A stretch of 64,000 nt of DNA, from the NCBI RefSeq assembly GCF_011927665.1, contig NZ_JAATJA010000002.1, positions 1,091,944 to 1,155,943 of the forward strand, read 5' to 3'. Position 1 is the first letter of the stretch, and every line of letters begins with the position of its first letter. Both the position numbers and the translations under genes were made by a program. The stretch comes from Desulfobaculum xiamenense. GTDB taxonomy: Bacteria > Desulfobacterota > Desulfovibrionia > Desulfovibrionales > Desulfovibrionaceae. Positions 19,591-28,927 of this stretch are shown here, piece after piece. The notes under the pieces were generated by a model, which saw only the letters and a list, made by a program, of their open reading frames with translations, ran no database searches and was not told the DNA's origin.

Positions 19591-20637
19591 ATGGAATTCC
19601 GCCTTTCGGAACTGGCGGCCCGACTGGGCCTGACCCTGCGCGGCGACGATTGCGTCGTGACCGGTGTGGGCACTCTTGAGTCCGCCGGTCCGGATGACAT
19701 CACCTTCCTCGCCGACGCCAAGTACGCGGCCCTGCTGGATACCACGCGGGCCGCTGCCGTTGTTGTGGACGAAGCGCATGCGGCGGGCGTCGGCAGGGCG
19801 CTGGTGAGTGCCAATCCGTACATGGATTTCGCGCGCATCCTCTTCCTGTTCACGCCCGCGCAGGGCTGTCTGGAGGGAACCGGCGTCCACGAGCGCGCAT
19901 TTGTGCATCCGGGCGCCGAGGTCGATCCCACGGCCGACATCTATCCCTTCGCCTTCGTGGCGGATGGGGCGAAGATCGGTCCGCGCACGCGTGTGTTTCC
20001 CGGCTGCTACGTCGGCGAGGGCTGCGTGATCGGCGAGGACTGCACCCTGTACCCCAACGTCTCGCTCATGGCGGGGACCGTGCTCGGCAACCGGGTCATG
20101 ATCCACCCCGGAGCGGTGCTCGGAGCCGATGGCTTCGGCTACGTGCCCACGGACGACGGCCGACAGAAGATTCCGCAGGTCGGCCGCGTGGTGGTGGAGG
20201 ACGACGTGGAGATTGGGGCGAATACCGCCATCGACCGCGCCATGCTCGACCGCACCGTCATCGGCCACGGCACCAAGATCGACAACCTCGTCCAGATCGC
20301 CCACAATTGCATCCTGGGCGAGCACTGCACCATCGTGTCGCAGGTGGGCATCGCGGGGAGCACGAAGGTGGGGCGCGGCGTGATCATGGCCGGTCAGGCT
20401 GGCGTCGCCGATCATGTGACCATCGGCAACGATGCGATCATCGGCCCCCAGTGCGGCGTGCGCACCGATGTTGAGGAAGGCCGTCGCATGGGCGGACATC
20501 CCGCCATGGACTACGGCACGTACATGCGCAACATGTCGCTGGCCCCCAAGATTCCCGATCTCTTCAAGCGCGTGAAGGCGCTGGAGAAGGAATTGGCGGC
20601 GCTTGTGACCAAGCGTACGGGAGAAGACAATGAGTAG
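19591..20637 (+). CDS. lpxD: UDP-3-O-acylglucosamine N-acyltransferase
   Basis: 348 residues. Third step of lipid A synthesis: N-acylation of UDP-3-O-acyl-glucosamine using acyl-ACP. The N-terminal uridine-binding domain (1-~105, '[18 protein letters not shown]') is followed by a left-handed beta-helix of hexapeptide repeats. The catalytic histidine region is '[14 protein letters not shown]', and the C-terminal helix ends the protein. It starts 15 bp after skp and overlaps fabZ by 8 bp. Confidence 0.97.
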   Translation: MEFRLSELAARLGLTLRGDDCVVTGVGTLESAGPDDITFLADAKYAALLDTTRAAAVVVDEAHAAGVGRALVSANPYMDFARILFLFTPAQGCLEGTGVHERAFVHPGAEVDPTADIYPFAFVADGAKIGPRTRVFPGCYVGEGCVIGEDCTLYPNVSLMAGTVLGNRVMIHPGAVLGADGFGYVPTDDGRQKIPQVGRVVVEDDVEIGANTAIDRAMLDRTVIGHGTKIDNLVQIAHNCILGEHCTIVSQVGIAGSTKVGRGVIMAGQAGVADHVTIGNDAIIGPQCGVRTDVEEGRRMGGHPAMDYGTYMRNMSLAPKIPDLFKRVKALEKELAALVTKRTGEDNE

Positions 20638-21094
20638 AGTCGACCTTGGGTCCGTGGACATTCAGGGTATTCTGAAGATGCTTCCGCACCGGTATCCCTT
20701 CCTGATGGTTGACCGCATCACGGAGTTCGTGCCGGGCGAGAGCATCAATGCGTACAAGAACGTAACCTTCAACGAGCCGTTCTTTCAGGGCCATTTCCCG
20801 GAGCTTCCGGTCATGCCCGGCGTCATGATCTGCGAGTCCCTCGCACAGGCGGGCGGGCTGCTGGTCGGACTGACCGACGGACCTGAACGCGCCAAGGGCG
20901 TGTTCATGTTCACCGGGCTGGACAAGGTTCGCTTCCGTCGCCCGGTGCGTCCTGGCGACAAGCTTGAGCTTCGGGTTTCCGGCGTGCGCCGCAAGCTGAA
21001 CATCGTCAAGATGCACGGGGTTGCCCTCGTGGACGGCGAGGTCGCCTGCGAGGGCGACATGAGCGCGGCGCTTGTGAAGAGGGAGGACATCTAG
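20630..21094 (+). CDS. fabZ: 3-hydroxyacyl-ACP dehydratase
   Basis: 154 residues, single hot-dog fold. It dehydrates (3R)-hydroxyacyl-ACP in fatty-acid elongation and competes with the Lpx acyltransferases for hydroxyacyl-ACP. The catalytic His is in [13 protein letters not shown] and the Glu in '[14 protein letters not shown]'; [14 protein letters not shown] is the family signature. The start overlaps lpxD (ATGAGTAG arrangement) and the stop shares one base with lpxA, so all three are tightly coupled. Confidence 0.97.
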   Translation: MSRVDLGSVDIQGILKMLPHRYPFLMVDRITEFVPGESINAYKNVTFNEPFFQGHFPELPVMPGVMICESLAQAGGLLVGLTDGPERAKGVFMFTGLDKVRFRRPVRPGDKLELRVSGVRRKLNIVKMHGVALVDGEVACEGDMSAALVKREDI

Positions 21095-21903
21095 TGTCAA
21101 CCGTGATCCATCCGACTGCCGTCGTCGATCCCGGCGCGCAGCTCGGCGAGAACGTCGTCGTCGGCCCCTACGCCATCATCGAGGCGGACACCCGCATCGG
21201 CGACAACACCCATATCGACGCCTTCGCCCAGATCAAGCGCTTCACCACCATGGGCAGCGACAACCACATCCACTCCAACTCCCTCGTGGGCGGCGATCCG
21301 CAGGATATCAAGTTCAAGGGTGCAGAGACCACGCTGGTCATGGGCGATCGCAACATCATCCGGGAGTTCACCACCATCCACCGGGGAACCCCCGGCGGCC
21401 GTGGCGAAACGCGCATCGGCTCCGACTGCATGATCATGGCCTACGCCCACGTCGCCCATGACTGCCGCCTGTCCGATCATTCCATCCTGACCAACTGCGT
21501 CATGCTGGCCGGTCACGTGGACGTGGGCTATCACGCGGTGGTCGGCGGCATGTGCGGCGTGCACCAGTTCAGCCGCATCGGCGACTATGCCTTCATCGGC
21601 GGCATGACCGGCGTGACCATGGACGTTCCGCCCTATTGCATGGCTGCGGGCACCCGCGGTTCCCTGCGCGGGCTGAACACCATCGGCCTGCGCCGTGCGG
21701 GCATCTCCCGCGAGGCCATTCGCGGCCTGAAGGAGGCCTACATGGCGATCTTCAGGTCCGAGCTCACCCGTCAGGAGGCGCTGTCCAAGGTCGAGGCCGA
21801 GGAGAGCGAGATTCCCGAGGTGCGGCACTTCCTCGAATTCATCCGTTCCAGCGAGCGCGGCTGCCTGTCCGACGTGAGCCGCAACGCCAAGCACGTGGAC
21901 TGA
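21094..21903 (+). CDS. lpxA: acyl-ACP--UDP-N-acetylglucosamine O-acyltransferase
   Basis: 269 residues. First step of lipid A synthesis, adding a 3-hydroxyacyl chain to UDP-GlcNAc. A left-handed parallel beta-helix occupies ~1-185 ('IHPTAVVDPGAQLGENVVVG', 'HIHSNSLVGGDPQDIKF'), with the catalytic His in AYAHVAHDCRLSD. A helical C-terminal domain completes the trimer contact. The start is GTG, overlapping the fabZ stop by one base with GGGAGGA upstream. Length is normal for the family. Confidence 0.97.
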   Translation: MSTVIHPTAVVDPGAQLGENVVVGPYAIIEADTRIGDNTHIDAFAQIKRFTTMGSDNHIHSNSLVGGDPQDIKFKGAETTLVMGDRNIIREFTTIHRGTPGGRGETRIGSDCMIMAYAHVAHDCRLSDHSILTNCVMLAGHVDVGYHAVVGGMCGVHQFSRIGDYAFIGGMTGVTMDVPPYCMAAGTRGSLRGLNTIGLRRAGISREAIRGLKEAYMAIFRSELTRQEALSKVEAEESEIPEVRHFLEFIRSSERGCLSDVSRNAKHVD

Positions 21904-21911
21904 GCGACTTC

Positions 21912-22739
21912 ATGGCTTCCGAGACCATCGGCATTATCGCGGGCGGCGGGCAGTTTCCCTTCCTCGTTGCGCACGGAGCGCGCGAGCTGGGCATGCGCGT
22001 CGCCGCCGTGGGCTTCACCGGCCATACGGACATGACCCTCGGCGAAAGCACTGACGCCTTCCGCGAGCTGCACATCGGGCAGCTTGCGCGGCTCATCGGC
22101 TTCTTCCGCGAAGAGGGCGTGAAGCGCATCGTGCTGGCCGGGGCCATCAACAAGCCCCGCGCTCTCGACATCCGCCCTGATTTCCGCGCGGTGAAGCTGC
22201 TGTTCAAGCTGCGCACCAAGGGGGACGACGCCATCCTGAAGACCGTGGCCGCAGAGCTGGAGTCCGAGGGCTTTTCCGTCGTTTCCGCGCTGGCTCTCGT
22301 GCCCGGTCTGGGCACGCCCGCCGGGCCGCTCACCAGCAAGGCTCCGCGCGAGTCGGACTGGGACGATCTGCGCTACGGTTGGCCCAAGGCCAAGGCCATC
22401 GGTGCCATGGACATCGGCCAGTCGCTCATCGTCAAGAACGGCATGGTGGTCGCGGTGGAAGGGCCGGAAGGCACGGACGAGGCGCTTCGGCGCGCCGGAC
22501 GTCTTGTCGGGCCGGGCTGTGTGCTGGTCAAGGTCTACAAGCCGGGGCAGGATGATCGCATCGATTTGCCCGCGGCCGGATTGCAGACCGTGCGGACCAT
22601 GATCGAGATCGGCGCGTCGTGCCTCGGCATCGAGGCGGGCAAGAGCCTGTTCTTCGATCTGGCCGAGGCCGTGGAACTCGCCGAGCGGCACGACATCCGC
22701 ATCATCGGTCTCACTCCCGAGGAGATGGGCGGCGAATAG
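21912..22739 (+). CDS. lpxI: UDP-2,3-diacylglucosamine pyrophosphatase LpxI
   Basis: 275 residues. Produces lipid X from UDP-2,3-diacylglucosamine. LpxI is the unrelated replacement for LpxH found in alpha- and some other proteobacteria. The N-terminal DUF2155-like domain begins TIGIIAGGGQFPFLVAHGA. The C-terminal domain (DUF1009) contains 'IGAMDIGQSLIVKNGMVVAV' and EGTDEALRRAG, with the acidic residues of the active site. The ATG lies 8 bp after lpxA; the ribosome-binding site is weak, consistent with coupling to lpxA. It is the last gene of the run, followed by a strong terminator. Confidence 0.95.
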   Translation: MASETIGIIAGGGQFPFLVAHGARELGMRVAAVGFTGHTDMTLGESTDAFRELHIGQLARLIGFFREEGVKRIVLAGAINKPRALDIRPDFRAVKLLFKLRTKGDDAILKTVAAELESEGFSVVSALALVPGLGTPAGPLTSKAPRESDWDDLRYGWPKAKAIGAMDIGQSLIVKNGMVVAVEGPEGTDEALRRAGRLVGPGCVLVKVYKPGQDDRIDLPAAGLQTVRTMIEIGASCLGIEAGKSLFFDLAEAVELAERHDIRIIGLTPEEMGGE

Positions 22740-22762
22740 CGGCCGCCGAGAATACAAGATTC

Positions 22763-22812
22763 AGGAGCCGGTACGGACGACAGCAGTCGTCCGTACCGGC
22801 TCCTTCTTTTTT
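22763..22812 (+). terminator. intrinsic terminator of the lysS-lpxI operon
   Basis: A perfect 19-bp stem (22763-22781 with 22786-22804) encloses AGCA and is followed by TCTTTTTT. Confidence 0.96.
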
Positions 22813-22831
22813 CCGCGTTGTGGCGACGTCG

Positions 22832-24334
22832 TTATCCGGCCGTGGCCTTGGCCCGTTCCTCATCGCTCATGGCGGCCAGTCGTTCGACGTCGGCGATGTC
22901 GAGGGCGAGGCCCTTGGCGACGGCGCGTCCGTAGTTGTGGTGCGCCTTGAAGAACAGGGCGCATTGACGCAGTTGGATGCGCGGGCAGGCACCGGAGAGA
23001 TGCCCGACAATGTTGGCCACGAGGTTTGCGCGGTCCGTATCGGTCATGACCTTCGAGTAGAGCGCGCCCCCCTGTGCGAAGTCGTCGTTGGGGTGATCGA
23101 AGGCGTGGCGAGCACCTGTCCCGTCGAGGGGAATGTCGGGTTCGACGGCCGATGGTTCCGGAGCCGGGCCGCCGAAGCTGTTGGGCCAGTAGTTCGGCCC
23201 TGCGCCGCCGTTGTCGTCCACGCGCATGAAGCCGTCGCGCTGGTAGCTGTGCTCGGGGGCGTTTTTCGGCGCGTTGACCGGAATGAGGTGGTAGTTCGGG
23301 CCGAGGCGGTGGATGTGCGTGTCATGGTACGAGAATATCCGCGCCTGAAGCATCTTGTCCGGCGAGGCGGCGATGCCGGGGACGAGATTTCCGGGGCAGA
23401 AGGCGGCCTGCTCGACCTCGGCGAAGTAATTGACGGGATTGCGGTCGAGCACGAGCCTGCCGACGGTGATGGGCGGGACTTCGGCGTGGGGCCAGACCTT
23501 GGTGATGTCGAAGATGTCCCACTTGAAGTCCGCCGCCTGTTCGGGCGTGAGAATCTGCATTTCGAGCGTCCACGAGGGGTGTTCGCCTTTCGCGATGGCG
23601 TCGTGCAGGTCGCGGGTGGCGTGGTCGGGATCGCTTGCGCACATCTTCCGTGCCTCCGACCCCGTGAGGTTGCGGATGCCCTGATCGGTCTTGAAATGGT
23701 ACTGGACCCAGAAGTACTCGTCCTTGGCGTTGTACCACTTGAAGGTGTGGCTGGAGTAGCCGTTCATGTGACGGTAGGTGGCGGGGGTGCCCCGGTCCGA
23801 GAAGAGGACCGTCACCTGATGGATGGATTCCGGCGTCAGGGACAGGAAATCCCAGAACATGTCGGCGTTTTTCAGGTTCGTTTCCGGATGGCGCTTCTGG
23901 GTGTGGATGAAGTCCGGAAACTTGAGCGGATCACGGATGAAGAAGACGGGCGTGTTGTTGCCGACGAAATCGTAGTTGCCTTCCTCGGTGTAGAATTTGA
24001 CCGCGAAGCCACGGGGGTCGCGCTCCGCGTCTGCGGAACCCTTTTCGCCGCCAACGGTGGAGAAGCGCGCGAAGACCTCGGTTTTCTTGCCGACCTTGGA
24101 GAGAAAGGCCGCCTTGGTGTAGCGGGTCACGTCCGCGGTGACCTCGAAGTGCCCGTAGGCCCCGGCTCCCTTGGCGTGGACCACGCGTTCGGGAATGCGC
24201 TCGCGGTCGAAGTGGGCGAGCTTTTCCAGCAGGTGCATGTCCTGCATGAGCACCGGCCCGCGCGGACCGGCGGTCATGGAGTTGAGGTCGTTGCCCACGG
24301 GGATGCCGAAGGCGGTGGTGAGTTTCTTCTTCAT
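22832..24334 (-). CDS. katA: monofunctional haem catalase
   Basis: 500 residues, small-subunit catalase that dismutates H2O2. The N-terminus [20 protein letters not shown] is typical. The catalytic His (H53) is in [15 protein letters not shown] and the Asn (N126) in [15 protein letters not shown]; the proximal haem Tyr is in [14 protein letters not shown]. No signal peptide, so cytosolic. The ATG is chosen because AAGGAG precedes it and the known N-terminus follows; an upstream in-frame ATG would add 22 unrelated residues. In an anaerobe this enzyme points to transient oxygen exposure. The convergent lpxI terminator lies at its 3' end. Confidence 0.97.
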   Translation of the reverse strand: MKKKLTTAFGIPVGNDLNSMTAGPRGPVLMQDMHLLEKLAHFDRERIPERVVHAKGAGAYGHFEVTADVTRYTKAAFLSKVGKKTEVFARFSTVGGEKGSADAERDPRGFAVKFYTEEGNYDFVGNNTPVFFIRDPLKFPDFIHTQKRHPETNLKNADMFWDFLSLTPESIHQVTVLFSDRGTPATYRHMNGYSSHTFKWYNAKDEYFWVQYHFKTDQGIRNLTGSEARKMCASDPDHATRDLHDAIAKGEHPSWTLEMQILTPEQAADFKWDIFDITKVWPHAEVPPITVGRLVLDRNPVNYFAEVEQAAFCPGNLVPGIAASPDKMLQARIFSYHDTHIHRLGPNYHLIPVNAPKNAPEHSYQRDGFMRVDDNGGAGPNYWPNSFGGPAPEPSAVEPDIPLDGTGARHAFDHPNDDFAQGGALYSKVMTDTDRANLVANIVGHLSGACPRIQLRQCALFFKAHHNYGRAVAKGLALDIADVERLAAMSDEERAKATAG

Positions 24335-24482
24335 GCCGTGCTCCTTGTTCGTTTGGGGGCGCAACGATGTCCTGCGGTCGCGGGATGGGCCCGCCCGCAT
24401 TATGGCATGGGAACGCTGCCCGCCGGACGGCGGGACTCGTTACACAGTAGAACGGAAAGCGTGGAGCATGGCAAGGCTGGGA

Positions 24483-24524
24483 AACAAACATGCCCCCGGG
24501 CTTGCGCGAAGCTCCGGGGGCATG
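24483..24524 (-). terminator. stem-loop terminator after the metallo-hydrolase gene
   Basis: On the minus strand, CATGCCCCCGG and CCGGGGGCATG flank an inner GCTT/AAGC stem and are followed by TTTGTTT. Confidence 0.75.
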
Positions 24525-24551
24525 GGAAATGGCTGGTGTGACGGCTTGGAA

Positions 24552-25274
24552 TTAGTCCTGCGGGCCGAAGGTCATGCGGGCGGTGGTCAGGCCGTGCATG
24601 GGCAAGATGGTGCCTTCCATTGCTCCGATGCGCTGGGCGGTGTCGTAGGCGACGAAGGCGTCGTAATGCACGCCGGGGCAGACGACCTTGCCGTTGCCCG
24701 GGAAGTTTTTTTCGTTGCAGCAGAAGCCGGGCAGGATGACCGGACCTTGCTCCGTCTGGATGATCACGGTCTGGATGCCCGGGGTGTGCCCCGGGGAGAG
24801 TTCCACGCGGATGCCGGGCAGGATTTCAGCGTCGCCGTCCACGGTCTCGAATTCGACGTCCTCGGTGAAGTATGTATCGTAGCGGTGGTCGAGGGGGTGC
24901 GGGTTGTTGCAGAATTCGAGTTCCTTCTTCTGCACGTAGTGGGTGGCTTTGGTGAACAGGCGGTTGTTGCCGCAGTGGTCGTCGTGGAGGTGGGTGTTGA
25001 TGACTACGTCGATGTCGTCGGGGGTGAGCCCGTGCTCGGCAAGACACTCGGTGATGGTCTTCACCGACAGGCCGGTCTCGGCGACGAAGGCTTCCGGCTC
25101 GATGACCTCGTCCTCGTCGAGACCCGTATCTATGAGGATGTTCTTCCCGCCGCCGCGAACGAGCAGGGCGTAGATGGGCAGCCAGATGGGCTGGCCGTAG
25201 CCGCGCTGGTAGGTCATGATGCCCTGGTCCGGGTTGCGGACGCCGGTCAGCAGGGGGGTGATCGAATAGTTCAT
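24552..25274 (-). CDS. N-acyl homoserine lactonase-type metallo-beta-lactamase-fold hydrolase
   Basis: 240 residues, metallo-beta-lactamase fold. The dinuclear metal motif is NTHLHDDHCGN (HxHxDH). A further histidine is in LSPGHTPGIQTV, and a late aspartate/histidine lies in the C-terminal half. Layout and length match the AttM/AiiA-like lactonase family, which opens acyl-homoserine lactone rings, but many members of this group hydrolyse other lactones or esters. No LuxI or LuxR gene is nearby, so quorum quenching is not supported by context. The ATG was chosen because the family N-terminus 'YSITPLLTGVRNPDQGIMTY' follows. It is divergent from ricT with a 352-bp space. Confidence 0.8.
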   Translation of the reverse strand: MNYSITPLLTGVRNPDQGIMTYQRGYGQPIWLPIYALLVRGGGKNILIDTGLDEDEVIEPEAFVAETGLSVKTITECLAEHGLTPDDIDVVINTHLHDDHCGNNRLFTKATHYVQKKELEFCNNPHPLDHRYDTYFTEDVEFETVDGDAEILPGIRVELSPGHTPGIQTVIIQTEQGPVILPGFCCNEKNFPGNGKVVCPGVHYDAFVAYDTAQRIGAMEGTILPMHGLTTARMTFGPQD

Positions 25275-25557
25275 CGCGTGCGCTCCGTGTCTGTTGAAAG
25301 GTGGAAACGATGCAGGCGCTCGGCGATCGGCGGTCGGGACGGCCGGGGTGGGCCTTCCGGGCACGGAAACCGATGGCGGACGTCGCTCGCGAGATCAACC
25401 GGAATGCATGTTCGGGAGTAGTGCGTTCTCTTCCCGTTCATGCGTTTCGGGTTGCAGCGGTTCATGCACGGGGAGATAGTGGGCATGCGGACACGTCAAG
25501 TCAAGTGGCTGGGCGGACGCGTGTGGACATTTCGCGCCAAATGCGGGACCGATGCAT
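25275..25557. other. intergenic region between the hydrolase gene and ricT, no gene seen
   Basis: About 280 bp with no convincing open frame. I see no tRNA or clear riboswitch. The ricT promoter sits at its right edge; no good promoter hexamers are seen for the hydrolase on the minus strand. Confidence 0.5.
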
Positions 25558-25586
25558 TTGAAGTTCGGACGGAACTGATTTATACA
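25558..25586 (+). promoter_or_regulatory. promoter of ricT-metG
   Basis: TTGAAG (25558-25563), 17-bp spacer, TATACA (25581-25586). Both hexamers are close to sigma-70 consensus, and the ricT start lies about 40 bp downstream. Confidence 0.72.
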
Positions 25587-25626
25587 GGCCCGTTGGACAC
25601 TACACGAACCCAGACAGGAAGGCGAC

Positions 25627-26862
25627 ATGGGCCACGCACTTGGATTGAAATTCAGCGATTACGGCCAGATCTACTATTTCGACTCGGGCGCGTTCGTCGT
25701 GAACACGCACGACAGCGTCATCGTCAAGACGGATCAGGGCATGGGGCTGGGCGCGGTGATCACCGTGACCCCCGAGCCGCCCGAGGGCATTTCCCCCGAG
25801 GAACTCAAGCCCATCTTTCGGCTTGCGACGGAGGAGGACCTCGTCACGGCCGAGGAAAATCGCACGCTGGCGCGTGAAGCCTTCAGGTTTTGCAGGCGCT
25901 GCATAAGCGAGCGCGAACTCGAAATGAAGCTTGTCGATGTCGAGGTGTTCTTCGACCGCGGCAAGATCATATTCTATTTCACCGCGCCGGGACGCATTGA
26001 TTTTCGCGAACTGGTCAAGGATCTGGTGAAAAACTACCGCACGCGCATCGAGCTGCGTCAGATCGGCGTGCGTCACGAGACGCAGATGATCGGCGCGGTG
26101 GGCAACTGCGGGCAGGTGGCGTGCTGCCGTCGCTTCATGCGCAAGTTCGCCCCGGTCACCATCAAGATGGCCAAGGAACAGAACCTGTTCCTGAACCCCA
26201 CGAAAATTTCGGGAATCTGTGGTAGGCTCCTGTGCTGCCTGAGCTTCGAGGAGAAGAACTACGAGGAGTTCTATCGCCAGTGCCCGAAGATCGGCAAGCG
26301 CATGGATACTGACGACGGCATCCTCAAGGTGCTGCGCGCGAATTTCTTCCGCGGCAGCATCTCCGTGTTGTCAGAGTTCGGCGAGGAGCGCGAGCTGACC
26401 CTTGAGGAATGGCAGGCGCTCAATCCCCGCCGCATTGATCCCCAGCAGCTTCAGAAGCGCCTTCAGGAGGCGCAGGCCACCATGCGCACGGCCAAGGCCC
26501 GGCCGCAGCGCGGCAAGCCTCGCCCCGGCGCGCGCGCCGCGCAGAGCGAGGACGCCGCCGCGCCGTCGGACGCCGCACCGGCCCCCGCCCAAGCGGGAGG
26601 CGAAGCCGAGGGCGACGATTCCGCCGACTCCGGCCCGCTCCTTGCCGATGTGGATATGGCTGACGAAACGCCCGGTTTCGACGAGTCCGAGGATCGTGGC
26701 GACGACACGGCCGAAGGTGCGCCGGAATCCGCTCGGGGCCATGGTCGCGCTCCGCAGCCCAAGGGCCGCCCGTCCGGTGCAGAGCCGGGCGACCGCCAGA
26801 AGAACAAGCCCCGCCGCAAGACCCGTCGCAAGCCCCGTTCGCGTGGGCCGAAGGGCGAATAG
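25627..26862 (+). CDS. ricT: PSP1-domain protein, RicT/YaaT family
   Basis: 411 residues. Residues ~1-270 are the PSP1 domain: 'GLKFSDYGQIYYFDSGAF', VDVEVFFDRGKIIFYFTAP, GNCGQVACCRRFM and SGICGRLLCCLSFEE, which supply the conserved cysteines. In Bacillus, RicT joins RicA and RicF in an Fe-S complex affecting RNA maturation; partners are not seen here. Residues ~280-411 form a low-complexity Ala/Pro/Arg/Asp tail rich in RGKPRPG and KPRRKTRRKPR blocks, probably disordered and able to bind RNA. AGGAAGGCGAC precedes the ATG. It is followed by metG after 27 bp, a gene order also common in Firmicutes. Confidence 0.88.
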   Translation: MGHALGLKFSDYGQIYYFDSGAFVVNTHDSVIVKTDQGMGLGAVITVTPEPPEGISPEELKPIFRLATEEDLVTAEENRTLAREAFRFCRRCISERELEMKLVDVEVFFDRGKIIFYFTAPGRIDFRELVKDLVKNYRTRIELRQIGVRHETQMIGAVGNCGQVACCRRFMRKFAPVTIKMAKEQNLFLNPTKISGICGRLLCCLSFEEKNYEEFYRQCPKIGKRMDTDDGILKVLRANFFRGSISVLSEFGEERELTLEEWQALNPRRIDPQQLQKRLQEAQATMRTAKARPQRGKPRPGARAAQSEDAAAPSDAAPAPAQAGGEAEGDDSADSGPLLADVDMADETPGFDESEDRGDDTAEGAPESARGHGRAPQPKGRPSGAEPGDRQKNKPRRKTRRKPRSRGPKGE

Positions 26863-26889
26863 ACAGGCGAGAATCCAGGAGGAATACAC

Positions 26890-28869
26890 TTGAGCCGCTT
26901 CTTCATCAGCACGCCCATCTACTACGTGAACGCCAAGCCCCATCTGGGCCATGCCTATTCGACCATCGTGGCCGACAGCATTGCGCGTTTCCATCGCATC
27001 ATGGGCGACGAAACCTTTTTCCTGACCGGAACCGACGAGCATGGCGACAAGATCGCGCAGGCCGCCGAGGCCGCGGGCACGTCCCCGCGCGAGTTCGTCG
27101 ACGAGATAAGCGGAACCTTCCGCAACCTTTGGCCCCGGCTGAACGTCTCCAACAACGACTTCATCCGCACCACCGAACAGCGCCACATCGACACCGTGCG
27201 CGAGGTGCTGCAGAAGGTCTACGATAGCGGAGACATCTACCAGAGCGAGTACGAGGGACTCTACTGCTACGGCTGCGAGCAGTTCCTCACCGAGAAGGAC
27301 CTCGTGGACGGCAAGTGCCCGGACCACGACAAGGAACCCTCCGTCATCCGCGAGAAGAACTACTTCTTCCGCATGTCGAAGTATCAGGACTGGCTGCGCC
27401 AGTACATCATCGACAATCCGGACTTCATCCGGCCCGAGCGCTACCGCAACGAAGTGCTCTCCATGCTCGAAATGGGCGTGCTGGACGATCTGTGCATCTC
27501 CCGGCCCAAGTCCCGTTTGTCGTGGGGCATCGAGCTGCCGTTTGACCCGGACTACGTGACCTACGTGTGGTTCGATGCGTTGCTCAATTACATCACCGCC
27601 CTCGGCGGACCCGAAGGCGAGGATTTCGGTAAGTTCTGGCCCGGCGCGAACCACCTCATCGCCAAGGACATTCTGAAGCCCCACGCCATCTTCTGGCCCA
27701 CCATGCTCAAGGCCGCAGGCTTCGAGCCGTACCAGCACCTCAACGTGCACGGCTACTGGCTGGTCAAGGACACCAAGATGTCCAAGTCGATCGGCAACGT
27801 GGTGGACCCGCTGTCCATGGTCGACACCTACGGCCTCGACGCCTTCCGCTACTTCCTGCTGCGCGAGATGCGCTTCGGACGCGACGCGTCCTTCTCCGAG
27901 ACCGCGCTGGTGGGCAGGCTCAATGCCGACCTCGCCAACGACCTCGGCAACCTGTTCTCGCGCGTGTTGTCCATGACGCACAAGTACTTCGGCGGCGTGG
28001 TGCCCACCCCGTCCCGCAGGCACGAGAGCGTGGACGTGGAGATGCTCAATCTCGCCTCCAATTCCTTCACGAACTTCCAGCACCTGTTCGGCAACTTCGA
28101 GTTCGGACGCGGTCTGGAAGCCCTGTGGGAGTTGGTGCGCGGTCTGAACAAGTATGTGGATGCCACCCAGCCGTGGGCGCTGTTCAAGGCCGGGGATACC
28201 GAACGCCTTGGCGACGTCATGTACGTGCTGCTCATGCTCATGCGTAAGGTCGCGCTGCATGTGTGGCCGGTCATGCCCGCCACTGCCGAGACCATGCTGG
28301 CCCAGCTGGGGCAGGGCGAGAGCTTCGACCCTGCGTCCGTCGAACTGCCGGCTGAGGCCGAGAGCTTCGGACGGCTTGAGCCGGGCACCGCGCTGGCCAA
28401 GGGGTCGAACCTGTTCCCGCGCGTGGAATTGAAGGCCGAGGGCGAGGCCAAGCCCGCCGAGGCTCCTAAGCCCGCAAAGAAGGCCGAGGCCAAGGCCGAA
28501 CCCAAGGCCAGCAAGGAGAAGCCCGTGACGCCCGAGGTGCCCGAAGCCATAGACTTCGCCGACTTCCAGAAGGTGGACCTGCGGGCCGGTGTGGTCCTGT
28601 CCTGCGAGCGGCACCCCGATGCGGACCGTCTGCTCGTGGTGCGCGTGGACCTCGGCGAGGCCGAGCCGCGTCAGATCGTGGCCGGGCTGGCAGAGTTCTT
28701 CAAGCCCGAGGAAATGGTGGGACGGCAGGTCGTCGTCGTGGCCAACCTCGCTCCCCGCAAGCTGCGCGGACTCATGTCGCAGGGCATGATCCTCGCCGTG
28801 CGCAAGGAGGGCGGCCTTGAACTGCTGACCGTTTCCGGGCCCGTGCCCGGCGGGAGCAAGGTTTCCTAG
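26890..28869 (+). CDS. metG: methionyl-tRNA synthetase with C-terminal tRNA-binding domain
   Basis: 659 residues. Class I catalytic core with a HIGH-type motif in PHLGHAYST and KMSKS in DTKMSKSIGNVVDP. A single zinc-knuckle-like segment contains CYGCEQF and KCPDHD. The anticodon-binding helices run to ~520. A Lys/Ala/Glu-rich linker (~518-545) precedes a C-terminal EMAP/Arc1p-type OB fold (~553-659, 'FADFQKVDLRAGVVLSCERH') that raises tRNA affinity and dimerises the enzyme. The start is TTG with GGAGGA 7 nt upstream. It is in an operon with ricT. Confidence 0.96.
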   Translation: MSRFFISTPIYYVNAKPHLGHAYSTIVADSIARFHRIMGDETFFLTGTDEHGDKIAQAAEAAGTSPREFVDEISGTFRNLWPRLNVSNNDFIRTTEQRHIDTVREVLQKVYDSGDIYQSEYEGLYCYGCEQFLTEKDLVDGKCPDHDKEPSVIREKNYFFRMSKYQDWLRQYIIDNPDFIRPERYRNEVLSMLEMGVLDDLCISRPKSRLSWGIELPFDPDYVTYVWFDALLNYITALGGPEGEDFGKFWPGANHLIAKDILKPHAIFWPTMLKAAGFEPYQHLNVHGYWLVKDTKMSKSIGNVVDPLSMVDTYGLDAFRYFLLREMRFGRDASFSETALVGRLNADLANDLGNLFSRVLSMTHKYFGGVVPTPSRRHESVDVEMLNLASNSFTNFQHLFGNFEFGRGLEALWELVRGLNKYVDATQPWALFKAGDTERLGDVMYVLLMLMRKVALHVWPVMPATAETMLAQLGQGESFDPASVELPAEAESFGRLEPGTALAKGSNLFPRVELKAEGEAKPAEAPKPAKKAEAKAEPKASKEKPVTPEVPEAIDFADFQKVDLRAGVVLSCERHPDADRLLVVRVDLGEAEPRQIVAGLAEFFKPEEMVGRQVVVVANLAPRKLRGLMSQGMILAVRKEGGLELLTVSGPVPGGSKVS

Positions 28870-28893
28870 TCCCTGACACACTCTTCGCCGGAA

Positions 28894-28924
28894 GCGCCGT
28901 CCGGCGTTTCCGTCCGGACGGCGC
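28894..28924 (+). other. hairpin immediately upstream of the CgeB-like gene
   Basis: GCGCCGTCCGG (28894-28904) pairs with CCGGACGGCGC (28914-28924) around a 9-nt loop, ending 3 nt before the ATG. The only Shine-Dalgarno-like sequence, GGACGG, lies in its 3' arm. Without a U-run it is a poor terminator for metG. Confidence 0.6.
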
Positions 28925-28927
28925 GCC

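Noticed and set aside
28894..28924. Hairpin after metG as an intrinsic terminator
   Set aside because: No T-run follows; the next gene starts 3 nt later.
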